A stretch of 64,000 nucleotides of DNA, from contig JAPVLO010000275.1 of assembly GCA_027257055.1 (NCBI GenBank), forward strand, positions 2,914,001-2,978,000, in the 5' to 3' direction. The translations under genes and the position numbers were made by a program. Source of the stretch: Cephalopachus bancanus (Eukaryota; Chordata; Mammalia; Primates; Tarsiidae). Every line of letters begins with the position of its first letter. Position 1 is the stretch's first letter. The notes under the pieces are model-generated. The model did not search any database and was not told where the DNA came from. It worked only from the letters and a program-made list of their open reading frames with translations. This document shows positions 48,415-59,914 of this stretch, one piece after another.

Positions 48415-50480
48415 ACCTGAAAGAGAGTAGCTTCCTTATACCAGAGTTGTTATACCTCTGAGGTAGGACACTCAGTTTGTACTGCTGGCCTTGCCAACTG
48501 AAAGCAAACTGCTTCTTCTGGCCTTTATGAACAGATATGAGGGGAAAAGGCACTTTCCATATTAATAGCTGCATACCAGGTACCAGGAAATGTGTCAATT
48601 TGCTCAAGCAATAAAATAACATCTGGGTGCAGTAGCTGTAGTTGGAGTCACTATTTGGTTAAGTGTATGATAATACACTGTAATTTCCCCAAATTCACCT
48701 GCTTTCTGCACAAGGTCAAATAGGAGAACTGAATGGAGATGAGGTGAGAATCACCACCCCTGCACGTTTCAAGTCTGTCATGGTGGCACTAATCTCTCCA
48801 GTAACTCCAGGAATGAAGTCTTGCTTTTTATTTACAGTTTTCCTATGTAGAGACAGCTCTATTGGTTTCCATTTGGCCTTTGCCACTGTAATAGTCCCCA
48901 CGGCAAGGCTGGGGAACCAATGTGGGGATTTTGCCAGCTGCTAAAAATGCCTATTCAAATTATTTACTTTGGAACTGATGAAATAAGCACAATTTGAATT
49001 CAGGAATTTCCTGGGCCCACTGTGAATCATATCTGAGCTAAAACTTTATTGATCACTTGATGCCCATAAGCCCCTACTCTGACTGTGGGCCATGGTGGTG
49101 ATTTGTGCCTTCTGGAATCAATGCTAATATAGGACCAGCGTCCGGTGGTCTTAGAAAGTTCTTATTTTTTATTCATTGCACAGTTAACATAGGTCCCTGG
49201 GGAAGGTCGGGAGAAAGATTAATAGTATAAATTTTTAATAGTCTAATTTTCTTTGAGGTCTTCCCTTTATTCAAGAGCTTCTGGGTCTTTAAACTACTCA
49301 GGTCTAAGAATTGAATAAGGCACCATGATTGTGTGTTTTTACGTTCAGGTTAGATTTTTGTTCACTTGACCTAGAAATGTTCTGCTTATATTGATGAACT
49401 AAGATCTTAGAAGGTTTACAATCTATTTCACTTTAAGAAATACCATGATTAACTAGCCAGTGCCATAGGTCTGTGTGAGTCAGACCATTCTGACTGCTGA
49501 TTTGATTCTGCTGTTTATTATGATAATGACACCGTTTTGTTTTCGGTAGTTGAGTGCTGCCACTCGTTCTAGCCACCCCATGATTCAATTAATTCCATTG
49601 CATTGAGGTTTTCCTATTAAGCAGGCTGTGGTTTTCACTGAAAGATCTGGCCTACAAAGAATAATCACTGAGCTCTTCAAGGATGCTAGGTCTCTTCTCA
49701 CAAATTTATTTCTCAAAAGATTGGAGAAAGGCATGACTTCTGGACACCTACCAGTGTGAATGAGTAATTCCTAAATGTAAAATCCACTCTAACACTCTAA
49801 TTTTCCTAAGCCTTTGAATGTCTTCCTATACATTAAATCAGGGAAATCTGACAATTCCAGTTCGCTCACTGTGGGTCATCTTTTGATCTCTATTTCAGCC
49901 AACAAAACAAAAAACTGGTAGAGCCTTTTGTAACTCCCTGAGTTACAACACTAAATGCAGAATGTCTTCTCTGTTGGCACCTATAAATGAGTTTAGAATT
50001 TTGTGTTCCTTGTATCACTGGCTCATACCCTGAACATCCATGCCCACATACGTTCCCCAGATCTCCACATGTACAAAGAAGCTCCTTTGAAGTACAGTGC
50101 ACCTTCTCATGGATCATACTTTCCACCTCACCTTAGGGGCCTGTGGGACTTGAGTCGAGTCATAGTTCTAGAAGTAAAGAGGGGTTGGGAAGGTAAGTCC
50201 TGAGGAGAATCAGTAGGTCTTGCATGGCAACTGCCTCAGGGGAACCATTACTGTTTTGTCAGGCAATGCAGGGTTAATCCCTCAGACAGAAATGGAAAGG
50301 TTGATAACACTGGGGGTCAGGGGAGGCCACTTCCTCTGTAGTTGGGGAATTTACTTTTGCTAGGGTTGGGGTAGCTACTTCTGTTGGTTGTGGGGAGGTT
50401 CCCTTTGCTTGTGGAGAGGGGAGCTGCTCCACTGGTGAGACAGAAAAGTGGCTCAGAGCAGTTGAAGAAATGTGAGATAC
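48415..50480 (-). pseudogene. ERV-L endogenous retrovirus internal region (gag-pol), decayed
   Basis: On the minus strand, 48901-48716 encodes a piece recognisable as the start of an ERV-L reverse transcriptase (fingers; contains GVVILTSSPFSSPI). The following part, 48622-48440, is the palm region, with FAFSWQGQQ preceding a degraded VLPQ motif. Sequence upstream on the minus strand (49500-50480) is consistent with ERV-L gag, including a proline-rich stretch with NRSSYPNPSKSKFPN at 50420-50330. Stops and frameshifts are frequent and RT is truncated at about 48415 against an L1M piece. No LTR is seen next to it. This is an old copy, with no functional protein. Confidence 0.75.
49534..49600 (-). 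repeat. Inverted repeat, arm 1 (ERV-L internal)
   Basis: Its reverse complement runs from caatggaattaattgaatc to ccgaaaacaaaac and matches the plus strand at 50488-50555, apart from a substituted block of about 8 bp and two or three other changes. Confidence 0.88.
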
Positions 50481-50487
50481 ATTTCTT

Positions 50488-50555
50488 CAATGGAAGTAAT
50501 TGAATCATGGGGTGGCAAAGGCCAAGTGGCAGCACTCAACTACTGAAAACAAAAC
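50488..50555 (+). repeat. Inverted repeat, arm 2 (ERV-L internal)
   Basis: Plus-strand counterpart of 49534-49600. Its left edge overlaps a perfect 11-bp palindrome: ttgaagaaatg (50462-50472) and catttcttcaa (50480-50490) with a 7-nt loop. Confidence 0.88.
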
Positions 50556-50570
50556 ACTTATCAGGCCCTG

Positions 50571-51484
50571 AGAGACCTGAGCATGAGACTTCCGTCATAT
50601 GCTCTGCACCCATGTCTGAGGGTTTTGTTTAAAGACGCTTTGGATTTATTTCCTTCCCCATAATTTCCAGACTAGCATAAAATACAACCTGAAGTTGCGC
50701 ATTATGACCCTCATCCATTATCTTCAATATGTAGCTGATCAATAGCTTATGTTATTTTAATGAACCAATGGTAAACTTTTGGCAAACGAAGGAATTGATC
50801 CCTAACATTTAAAAAAAAAAAATTCACTTGTAACTGCTACCAATCAAAGCATATATTCAGGGCATCTTGAATCTATGACTCAGAGCTCAATCTTGACCCA
50901 AATTATCTCTCCATTTAGGCTAATTTTGCCTTCCTTTCTTCAAGTAGCCACTGGCAATAAAGACTCAATAGAATATAGTGACTATGTCCCCAGCTTCCTC
51001 GAGGTCCTCCCATACATTTCATCCCAACAATCTTTCTTTCCCAATCAATGTTCTCACTCTCCCAGCGTTGGGAGTTCTACTTGTCTACTTGTTGAATTAA
51101 AATTCAGCCAGTCAGAGAATAAGGTTTTGCATGATTTCCAGCAATTTTAGCTCTGAAGCCACAAAAGATATAACTCCCCCTCAAGACTTACTTTTCTACG
51201 TAGGTCTTTCATGTCATGCTTGAGCTAGAAATTAATCCCTAAACTCATCTTTTTCTTCACCACTTTGTTCATTGACATTAAGAGCAACCAATCGATGTCA
51301 TTATATTCCTTAGTTTTCTAAAAAATTTTTGAAAGTATAATTTATAGAGTTACTTAGCTCCTTGCTTGATTAAAAATATTCAATGCCGATATTTTGAGTA
51401 TTTCTATAAACAGCTCATGCCGTGGTCTATCAATAATCCTTTACTACTGAAAATAGTCATTAGCATTTAAGTTTTTTTTTTGTT
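50571..51484. other. No recognisable feature
   Basis: Unique-looking sequence. It may contain further decayed ERV-L sequence, but I see no motif to support it. Confidence 0.4.
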
Positions 51485-51918
51485 TACTAGCAATACATAA
51501 AAGGGCCTGTTTATTTACACCCTAGCCAGCACAACACATTATTGGTCTTTCTTTTCTTTTTCTTTTGTTTTGAGTTGGAGTCTCAATCTGTCACCCAGGC
51601 TGGAGTGCACTCATGGCCACCCCAGTGTCAACTTGCTGGGCTCCGGTGATCCTTCCACCTCAGTCTTCCAAGTAGCCAGAACTACAGGTGTGTGCTACCA
51701 CGCCTGGCTATTTTTTTTTTTCCATTTATTGTAGAGATGAGGCTGGTCTCGAAACCGCAGCCTCAGTCAATCCACTTGCCTCCACCTCCCAAAGTGCTGG
51801 GATTACAGGCTGAGACACTGAGCCCACCCTGGTCTTTATTTTCACTTGTCAGGTTGCAGAAAGTAGTTCTCATTTGCCTTTGTTTGATTATTAATGGTGT
51901 GAGTATCTTTTTTTTAAT
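51485..51918 (-). mobile_element. Old L1 fragment, antisense
   Basis: The plus strand shows 'gcaatacataaaagggcctgtttatttacaccctagccagcacaaca', and after the Alu 'cttgtcaggttgcagaaagtagttctcatttgcctttgtttgattattaatggtgtgagtatc'. These are antisense ORF2 C-terminal blocks of an old L1. Split by the Alu at 51557 and cut by the L1 at 51919. Confidence 0.7.
51557..51829 (-). mobile_element. Alu SINE, older member of the derived group
   Basis: Antisense Alu. Flanks tggtctttcttttc (51543-51556) and tggtctttattttc (51830-51843) form a 14-bp duplication with one mismatch. It has 'ggccaccccagtgtcaacttgctgggctccggtgatcc' like the Alu at 28785. The middle is slightly shortened. Confidence 0.92.
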
Positions 51919-52124
51919 AGACATATCTTTTATTTTAAAATTGTGGGGTACAGTTAAGGGTTAGGTATACAAATATGTATCGTACAGGCACTCTTGTGAT
52001 AAGGGGTGTCTCCCCGTCCTCAGACAGATATTGACTACCGTTAATCCCACCTCCTCCCTTCCCTTCCCTACCCCCCGATAGTTTCCCGCCACTATCAATC
52101 CTTTTCTTATAATATTATGATAGA

Positions 52125-55100
52125 TGTTCATGGTCCACTCTATGAACGAGGACATGTGATACTCAGATCTTTGTTTCTGTGAGAGATCACTCAGTATTAT
52201 AGACTCTAGTTCCATCCAGGTTGCTGCAAAATACATGATTTTGTTCTTTTTTATGGCTGTGTAGTATTCCATTGTGTGTATGTACTACATTTTTAAAATC
52301 CAGTCCTCTTTTGATGGACAGCATGGTTGGTTCCAGATTCTTGCTATTGTGAACAATGCTGCAACAAACATATGTGTGCAGGTATCTTTTTTTTTTTTTT
52401 TTTTGGAGTTGCAGTCTCCCTCTGTCACCCAGACTGGAGTGCAGTGGCCGCTCCCAGCCACCGCAGCCTCGCCTGCTGAGCTCCAGCGATCCTTCCACCT
52501 CAGCCTTCCGAGTAGCCAGAATTACAAGCATGTGCTACCACGCCCGGCTGATTTTTTGATTTATTGTAAAGAAGAGGTCTCGCTGCCCAGGCGGGTCTCG
52601 AACCCGCGGGCTCAGGCAATCTACCCACCTCAGCCACCCAAAGGCGCGGGATTACAGGCTGAGCCACAGAGCCCAGCAGGTATCTTTTTTATAGAGTGAT
52701 TTGAGTTCTTCAGGGTATATTCCCAGTAGGGGTATTGCGGGGTCATATGGGAGGTTGATATTTAGAGCTTTTAGGAATCGCCAAACTGCTTTCCACAGAG
52801 GTTGCACGAGTTTACACTCCCACCAACAGTGTAGCAGCGTTCCCTTTTCACCACATCCTCTCCAGCATCTGTTATTTTTTGAGTTATTGATAATTGCCAT
52901 TCTGACTGGAGTTAGGTGGTATCTGAGTATAGTTTTAATTTGCAACTCCTTGATGATTAGTGAGGTTGAACATTTCTTCATGTGTCTGTTGGCCGCTTGG
53001 ATGTCTTCTTTTGAGAAGTGTCTGTTTATATCTTTGGCCCACTTTATAATGGGGTTGTTTGTTTTTTTCTTTTCAGCAGGTTTGAGTTCCTTGCAGATCC
53101 AAGATGTTAGGCCTTTGTCAGACATGGAGTTGGCAAATACTTTTTCCCAGTCTGTGGGCTGTCTCCCTGCTCTCTTGATGGTTTCCTTGGCTTTTCAGAA
53201 GCTTGTCAGTTTAATGAGGACCCACTTTTCTATCTTATCTCTTTTGGTCCATGCGTTTTGGATTTTATTCAGGAATTGGATGCCAGTTCCAATTTCAATA
53301 AGGGTGTGTCCTGCATTTTCTAAGGTTCTTATGGTTTGAGGTTTTACATTTAGGTCTCTGATCCATTTGGAGTTAATTTTTGTGTATGGGGATAGATAAG
53401 AATCTTGTTTGAGTCTTCTGCATGTGGTCAGTTTTCCCAGCACCATTTTACTGAATAGGTTCTCCTCTCCCTAGTGGTAGGTGGTGGAGGCTGTGTCAAA
53501 GATGAGTTGGTTGAGAAATTGAGGTTTTGCTTCTGGAATCTGAATTCTATTCCATTGGTCTATATGCCTGTTCCTGTACTAATACCAAGCTGTTTTGATT
53601 ACTGTAGCTTCATAGTAAAGTTCGAAGTTTTGTAATGTGATACCTCCTGCTTTGTTCTTTTTGTTAAGGATTGTTCTAGCTATTATCCATCATTTGTGTT
53701 TCCATATGAATTCCTGTATTGTTTTTTCTAGCTCTGAGAAGAATGTTGCTGGTAAATTGATGGGCATTGCATTAAATTTGTAGATTGCCTTAGGAAAGAT
53801 GGATATCTTCACAATGTTGATTTTTCTAATCCATGAGCATGTGATATTTTTCCACTTGTTTGTGTCATCTTCGATTTCCATGAGCAGTGTTTTGCAGTTT
53901 TCACTGTAAAGGTCTTTCACATCTCTGGTTAGGAAGATGCCAAGGTATTTCACTTTTTTTGTGGCTATTGTGAATGGAATTGTGCTTTTTATTTGGGTTT
54001 CTGTTTGTTTATTATTGGTGTAAAAAATGTGATTGTCTTTTGCACATTTATTTTATACCCTGAGACTTTGCCAAAGTCCTTTATCAGTGCAAGGAGACTT
54101 TTGACAGATTCTTTTGGGTTTTCAAGATACACAGTCATGTCATCTGCAAAGAGATAACTTGACTTCCTCTTTTCCTATTTGGATACTCCTGATCTCCTTT
54201 TCTTTTCTGATTGCTCTGGCCAGGACTTCCAATACTATATTGAACAGGAGGGGAGAGAGTGGGCATCTTTGTTTTGTTCCAGTTTTCAGGGGAAATGTTT
54301 CCAATTTTTGTCTGCTTAGGAGTATGCTAGCTGTGGGTTTCTCATAGATGGCTTTTACTATTTTGAGGTATGTTCCATGTAGGCCTAGATATTCGAGGGT
54401 TTTTATCAAGAAGGGGTGCTGGATTTTATCAAAAACTTTCTACATCTAATGATATAATCATGTGGTTTTTGTTTTGACATCTGCTGATATATTTAATTAC
54501 ATTTATTGTCTTGCGAATGTTGAACCAGCCTTGCATCCCAGGGATAAAGCCTACTTGGTCATGATGGATGATTTTTGAGATGTGTTGTTGAATCTGGTTT
54601 GCTAGGATCTTGTCGAGAATTTTGGTATCTATGTTCATCAAAGATATTGGCCTGTAGTTCTCTTTCTTTGTTGGGTCTTTACCTGACTTGGGTATCAATG
54701 ATGTTAGCTTCATAAAATGATTTAGGGAAGGCTTCATCTTTCTCAATCACCTGGAATACTTTCAGTAGGATTGGTATCAGCTCCTCCTTAAAAGTCTTAT
54801 AGAATTCTGCTGGAAAGCCATCTGTCCAGGGCATTTTTTTTTTGTAGGTAGTTTACTTATTACATAGTCAATTTCCTTGACTGTTATTGGTCTATTTAGG
54901 GTCTTGATTTCTTCTTCTTTCAACCTAGTCAGGTAGTGTGATGTCAGAAAGTCTTCCTTTTCCTTAAGGTTTTCAAGTTTGTTTCCATACAAGTGTACAT
55001 AGTAGTCTCTAATGATCTTTTGTATTTCTTCAGGGTCAGATGTGACTTCATCTTTTGTGTTTCTGATTGTATTTATTTGGGCTTTTTCTCTTTTTTCTGG

Positions 55101-56240
55101 TCAGTCTAGCTAGGGGATCATCGATTTTGTTTATCCTTTCAAAGAACCAGCTTTTTGTTTCATTGATTTTTTGTATTATCTTTTTGTCTTCTATGTCCTG
55201 GATTTGGGTTTTTATTTTGGTGATCTGGGTTCTTCTGTTGAAGTTAGGGTTTTGGTGGTCTTGCTTTTCTGGCTTCCTAAGGTGATTTGTCAGGCTGTTA
55301 ATTTGTGATCCTTCCATTTTCTTCATGTGGGTCTGTAGAGATATGAATTCCCCTCTTACTACAGCTTTCATGGTGTCCCAGAGATTTTGGTAAGATGTTT
55401 CTTCATTTTCATTTGTTTCCAGGTATCTTTTAATCTCTGTTTTGATTTCATCATTGACCCAGGAGTTGTTTACCATCATGCTATTTAGTGTCCATGTCTT
55501 TGTGGGTTTGATGGGAACCTTGTTTGTGTTGATATTTATTTTTATTCCACTGTGGTCCAAGAAGGTGCATGACAAAATTTCTATCTTTTGAAATTTGTTT
55601 ATGCTTGATTTATCACCAAGTATGTGGTTGATCTTAGAGTACGTTCCATGTGGTGATGCGTAAATTGTATGTTCCATGATCTTTGGGTGGAGTGTTCTGT
55701 AGGTATCAATTAAGTCCATTTGGTCAAGAGTCACATTGAGGTTCTGGAACTCGTTGCTGGTTTTTTGTCCTGATGACCTGTCTAGGGCTGTGAGTGGGGT
55801 ATTAAAGTCCCCAGCTATGATAGTGTTAGAATCAATATCTTTTTTGAGTTTTCCTAGAGGCTGCTTTATGAAAGTTGGTGCTCCTATGTTTGGTGCATAT
55901 ATGTTTAGGACAGATATTTCTTGTTGATGGAGTGAACCTTTTATCATTATGTAGTGGCCTCTGTATCTTTTTAAATTTTTGATAGCTTCAATGTTATTTT
56001 GTCTGAAATTAGGATCGTGACTCCTCCTTTCTTTTGTGTTCCATTTGCCTGAAAATTTGTTTCCCTTCCTCTTACTTTGAGTCTGTGCGTGTCCTTTCTA
56101 GTGAGATGGGTCTCTTGAAGGCAGTATATTGTTGCCTGGTGTTATTTTATCCATTTTGCCATTCTATTTCTTTTCAGTGGTTCATTTAGTCCATTCACAT
56201 TCAGGGTATTTATTGAAATGTGAGACTTAATCCCTATCAT
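52125..56240 (-). pseudogene. L1 ORF2 (endonuclease and reverse transcriptase), dead
   Basis: Starts at the minus-strand ATG 56240-56238 (M-I-G-I-K-S-H-I-S-I-N) and has an in-frame stop at 56144-56142, just before an intact Q-E-T-H box. A 299-codon open stretch follows (55947-55048), holding AGDFNTPL and the endonuclease C-terminal motif as L-D-H-S-G in place of S-D-H-S-G. RT pieces occur at 54746-54429 ([20 protein letters not shown]) and 54409-54140 ([13 protein letters not shown]); the catalytic box reads F-A-D-D near 54145. An Alu interrupts the C-terminal part at 52393-52676. Several frameshifts separate these stretches. Confidence 0.9.
52393..52676 (-). mobile_element. Alu SINE, derived subfamily, well preserved
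   Basis: Antisense Alu with a perfect 14-bp duplication, caggtatctttttt, at 52379-52392 and 52677-52690. It has 'gggtctcgaacccgcgggctc', the reverse complement of a canonical pol III B box, and the diagnostic gctgagccacagagcccagc end. CpG sites are retained, suggesting a recent insertion into the L1. Confidence 0.95.
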
Positions 56241-56320
56241 AAGGTTCTTATTGAGTTGTTGCTGTTGTTCCTCTTAGTTTGTTGTCTCTCTTTTGGTTTT
56301 GGGGTTGGTTCGTGTGAGTT

Positions 56321-57301
56321 TTACTCTTTTTCCTGTACTCTTGTGAAGAATGCTGTTCTTTTTTCCTTTTCTTCTGTGCTTAGTACTTTCTTAAGTGTTT
56401 CTTGTAGAGGTGGTCTTGCAGCATAAGTTCTTAGGGACTGGATGTCTGGGAAAGATTTTAATTCTCCCTCACTGATGTAACTTAGCTTGAATGGGTAGGT
56501 TATTTTTGGTTGAAATTGTTTATCTTTTAGAACTTTGAAGATAGGACTCCAAGCTCTCCTAGCCTGCAGGGTTTCTGTAGATAAATCTGCTGCTATTCTG
56601 ATTGGTCTTCCTTGGTAGGTGATCTGGCCTTTTTCTCTTGCTGCCTTTAGGATTTTTTCTTTTATACCTACTTTGTTTAGGCAAATTATTATGTGTCTGG
56701 GAGTTGGTCTTCTGATTTCTTGTTTTTGCAGGGGTTCTCTGAATCTCTTGTGTTTGAATTTTTGGGTCACTAATGAGATGAGGGATGTTTTCTTCAATAA
56801 TCTCATGGAATGTTTGTTCCAAGGTGGCCTCTGTCTCTCTTTCTGTTTCAGGAAGTCCAATTACTCTTAAATTTGGTCTCTTGAAGTAATTGCTCATCTC
56901 TTGAAGGCTTTAGTCTGTGTTTTTAAGCTTTTTTTCTATGTTTTTGACAGTTTGGGTTAGTTCTGTATTTTGATCCTCAAGTTCTGAGATTCTTTTTTCT
57001 GCTTGGCAAATTCTGCTTTCCATTTTTTATTTATTTCATTCACAGTATTCTTTACTACTGTTATCACCATTGTCAACTCCTTTCTAGTTTCTCCTTGTCT
57101 CTCCTTAATTCCTTTTAATCTCTCCATTAATGTCTTGATATCTAAGTTTGTAGTTTGAGACCAGTCATTCTGGGGGCTCTTCATTGTTTGCATTCTGAAG
57201 TCTGTTTTCTCAGTGTCTGCCTTCCCAGAGGTCTGGGAGAGACCCATGTTCTTCTTTTGGTTTTTCTTCATTTGTATAGTTTTTCTCTCTCCCCCTTTCA
57301 C
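56321..57301 (-). pseudogene. L1 ORF1, frameshifted
   Basis: The N-terminal frame (57301-56957) contains KKNMGLSQTSGKADTEKTD and a coiled-coil region with MERLKGIKERQGE. A frameshift follows, and the RRM and C-terminal domain continue in another frame (56860-56321), with PTPRHIIICLNKVGIKEK, ITYQGRPIRIAADL and LSTEEKEKRTAFF. Domain order and length match L1 ORF1p. The break near 56900-56950 prevents expression of one protein. It is the best preserved ORF1 in the window. Confidence 0.88.
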
Positions 57302-59010
57302 TTCCCTTCTCTAATTCTCTTTTTCTGGGAAGGTGGCGTTGCTTTTGCTTTTTTTGTTCAATCTCCTGTTCTTCCTTATGAGGGTCCTCTGGCTTTGTTC
57401 ACTTTTGAGACTGGACTGTGGATTGGGGGCTGTACTTTTTGCAGTTTTGAGGTTTAATTGGGGAGTAAGCTATGATTCAGAATCTATCTGCAGATCCCAG
57501 TATCCACCAACAGGTGCATGGACACACTGGAACCCATTTCCGACTGCCTTACAGTCTGTCCTTGCAGCAGGATTTAGGTTTGTTCCTTGGAACAAAAGGA
57601 AGTACGAAAAAGGAAAAAAATAGAAGAGGGGGGGTCAGGAGGAAGTTAAAGAGAGGGAAGAGTGAGAGGGAAAACAGACATACATACCAACTAATGAGTG
57701 AAAAAGAGACACAAAGCCAGAAAAGAGTGAAAAACAAACACACAAAGAAAATTCCCTAAAGCATTCCCATAATTACATACAGTCCAATAAAATCATGCCT
57801 TTTGATGCATTTTTCCCCAACACAAACAGATTCTAAATCAAAAAGCAAACAAAAGTGAGCAAAACAAACAGTCAAAACAGTTAAATCAGAAATCAAAATA
57901 AGAAACCAGACTAGCTCTGAGGTCTTTCCTGAGTGTCTAAAGTCTTTTCAGCTCTGATCTCTGGCCTCTCCCCTTTGCTTTCATTTCAGGCAGATAGATT
58001 TATTCCAAGCTTGGGTTGATTCCCTTTGTTTGCTCCCTGAGAGGTTTGTGACAGGCTTGAGTTGCCTGTATCCAATTCAGCATAGGGGGAGGCCTTTTGT
58101 CTCCTGTTTAGTGATATTCACTTAGAAACCAAGGTGGAGGCTGCTTGTAGATGGGTGGGGCAATGAAAATCGCTGCCTGGGAAATGACCGAGGTGGGCGG
58201 CTCCTTTTTCAAGGATCCTTTCTCTTCACCCTCCCAGGTCTGTAGGCGATCACCTATGATGGGCTATGGGATCAGCGACACAGCTGGGCGCTGGATCTAG
58301 CATGCCGCCAGAGGCCTGGGTTGGAGGGGGTAGCTGGGATTGCCCTTTCTGGAGGTGAGAGCTGAGAGCAGCTGATCAGCACCTCCTTGAGATATGCTGT
58401 TCCCTTACACAACCATGGGGTCCCAAGCTGGGTGCCTCAGCCAGATCAGGGGACGGAGCTTCAAAGGGCGAGGGGTGAGTGGTGATAGCAGCTTTGGGTC
58501 TCCACACAGGGCAGGAATGGAGCTGGTATCTCTGTGGGACAGGCACCTAGAGCGTCCCTGGGTGACAACGACTTGAAATAGGGCTGGGCATGGGCCCAAA
58601 ACCCAGGGCAGGGAGCTGGAACTCTGAGAAGTGAGCACCAGGCCTGCTGGATTGGGTGCCCAGTCCGGGAGAGAGCTGGTAGCTGCTAAGTGCTGGACAA
58701 ATCAGTGTAACCAGCAAGGGAACCCAGATTTCCACAAAGCAGTATCCAAGGGCTGCCGGGTGAGACGTTGTAGCAGGGGAGGGAGCTGGGATCTCCACAT
58801 GGCCAGGGCACGGGTCACCTATAGCGGAGCAGTAGCAGCTGAGAGGCCTCGATACCCAGCCCTGCCTGGGTCTGAGGGTCTCCAGGCCTCAGACCAGTGC
58901 GACTGGCAGTGGGCAGGGGGTGGGGGAAGGGGAGTAAGAGTCTTTTTGGGAACTCACTTTCAGAGAATCTCAGGGTCCCACCTATGCTGTCGCCATCTTA
59001 CTGGAACTCC
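57302..59010 (-). promoter_or_regulatory. L1 5' UTR (internal promoter region)
   Basis: The GC-rich part (58140-59010) looks like an L1 internal promoter. It contains several imperfect blocks of the form 'agatnccagctccnttcctgccctg' on the minus strand (near 58780, 58615, 58525 and 58340), suggesting degenerate internal repetition. A pyrimidine-rich segment on the minus strand (57600-57930) separates it from ORF1. Promoter activity is inferred from its position, not shown. Confidence 0.6.
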
Positions 59011-59136
59011 TCAGCATTTAACATTTTAATCATATCATATTGAGACCCAGTTCCAGAAAATTCAGAAACAATTAAAAAAATTTATCCTTAAAATTCTGTT
59101 TCTTTAGAACTACTGTTACTGCTAAAATCTGAATAA
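59011..59136. other. Short unrecognised stretch
   Basis: AT-rich sequence between the L1 5' end and the old LTR. Confidence 0.4.
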
Positions 59137-59470
59137 GACAGGGTTCTCCAAAAAAATCAGAACCAGTAAGATTAGATAGGTAGATGATAGATGATAGGTA
59201 TGCAGGTAAATAGATATAAGAGAAGAACTATTATGGGAATTGGTTTACATAATTATAAAGGGTGAGCAGTCCCACACTATGCTGTTTATAAGCTGTAGAC
59301 CTAAAAATACTAGTGGTATAATTCAGTCTGAGTCCAAAGGCCTGAGAACCAGGAGTTCTGATGATGTCTAAGGGTAGGAGAAAAAAAATAATGTCACAGC
59401 TCAAGGAGAGAGAAAATTCTCATACCCTCTACCTTTTTTTATTTTTAATCTGGCTCTTAATGAATTGGAT
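59137..59470 (-). mobile_element. MaLR/MLT1-like LTR, antisense
   Basis: The plus strand reads 'cagggttctccaaaaaaatcagaaccagtaag', a GATA-rich tract, 'ggaattggtttacataattataaagggtgagcagtcccac', 'agtctgagtccaaaggcctgagaaccaggag' and 'cagctcaaggagagagaaaattctc'. This is the reverse complement of the family at 47310-47632. The GATA tract corresponds to its TCTATA tract. Confidence 0.68.
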
Positions 59471-59479
59471 CCTATCTAC

Positions 59480-59694
59480 TTTTTTTCTATTGTTCATATT
59501 AGGTATATTCTATTGATGTCCTCAAGTTCACTGATCATACCCTCTATCATCTTCACTCTACTATTGAGAACACTCAGTTTGCTTTTTATTTCTGTTGCAT
59601 TTTTCTGCTCTATAACTTTCTTTTGTTTATTTTTATAACTATTCCTTTACTGAGATTTTCAAATTCTTTCATTTGCCTCAAGATAATTTTTTAA
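59480..59694 (-). mobile_element. Old L1M 5' region fragment, antisense
   Basis: The plus strand shows 'tattctattgatgtcctcaagttcactgatcatacc', 'atcttcactctactattgag', 'tttatttctgttgcatttttctgctctataa' and 'tactgagattttcaaattctttcatttgcctcaag', the antisense L1ME ORF1-upstream region. Short and diverged. Confidence 0.68.
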
Positions 59695-59914
59695 AATTTT
59701 GTTTTAGAGATGTGGGGTACAAGTGAGGATTAACTTCATAAGTAGGTTGCATGCAGATGAAATTTGGACTTCTAACTGGATCTCACTCCCCCTGGTATTG
59801 GACCAGGCACCCTGTGTGGTGTTACATGTCCTTCACCTCCCTCCCTCACCTAGCAGAGTCTAGTAACTGCCAATCCCTCCCTTGTGCTAATGTGACTAAT
59901 GTTCAGTGCTCATT

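Larger units (their letters stand above)
51919..59010 (-). mobile_element. L1, full length, younger group, antisense
   Basis: On the minus strand the element begins ggagttccagtaagatggcgac near 59010, an L1-like start with a YY1-like aagatggcg. It continues through a GC-rich 5' UTR of about 1.7 kb, ORF1, ORF2 and a 3' UTR to a tail near 51919. An Alu (52393-52676) lies in the C-terminal ORF2/3' end. Without the Alu it is about 6.8 kb, long for L1. A target duplication is not clear. It is inverted relative to the homologous L1 at 31271-37788. Confidence 0.9.

Noticed and set aside
48716..48901. 61-codon RT-like frame as an active retroviral gene
   Set aside because: It is one fragment of a heavily frameshifted ERV-L pol, without gag continuity or LTRs nearby.
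52701..53339. 212-codon plus-strand frame
   Set aside because: It is the antisense shadow of L1 ORF2 on the minus strand; the opposite strand carries the recognisable ORF2 motifs.
55048..55947. 299-codon open frame as a host gene
   Set aside because: It is the L1 ORF2 endonuclease-to-RT region on the minus strand, with the AGDFNTPL motif and flanking stops.
58140..59010. GC-rich block as a CpG-island promoter of a host gene
   Set aside because: It is contiguous with ORF1 of the minus-strand L1 and starts at an L1-type aagatggcg end, so it is the L1 5' UTR.
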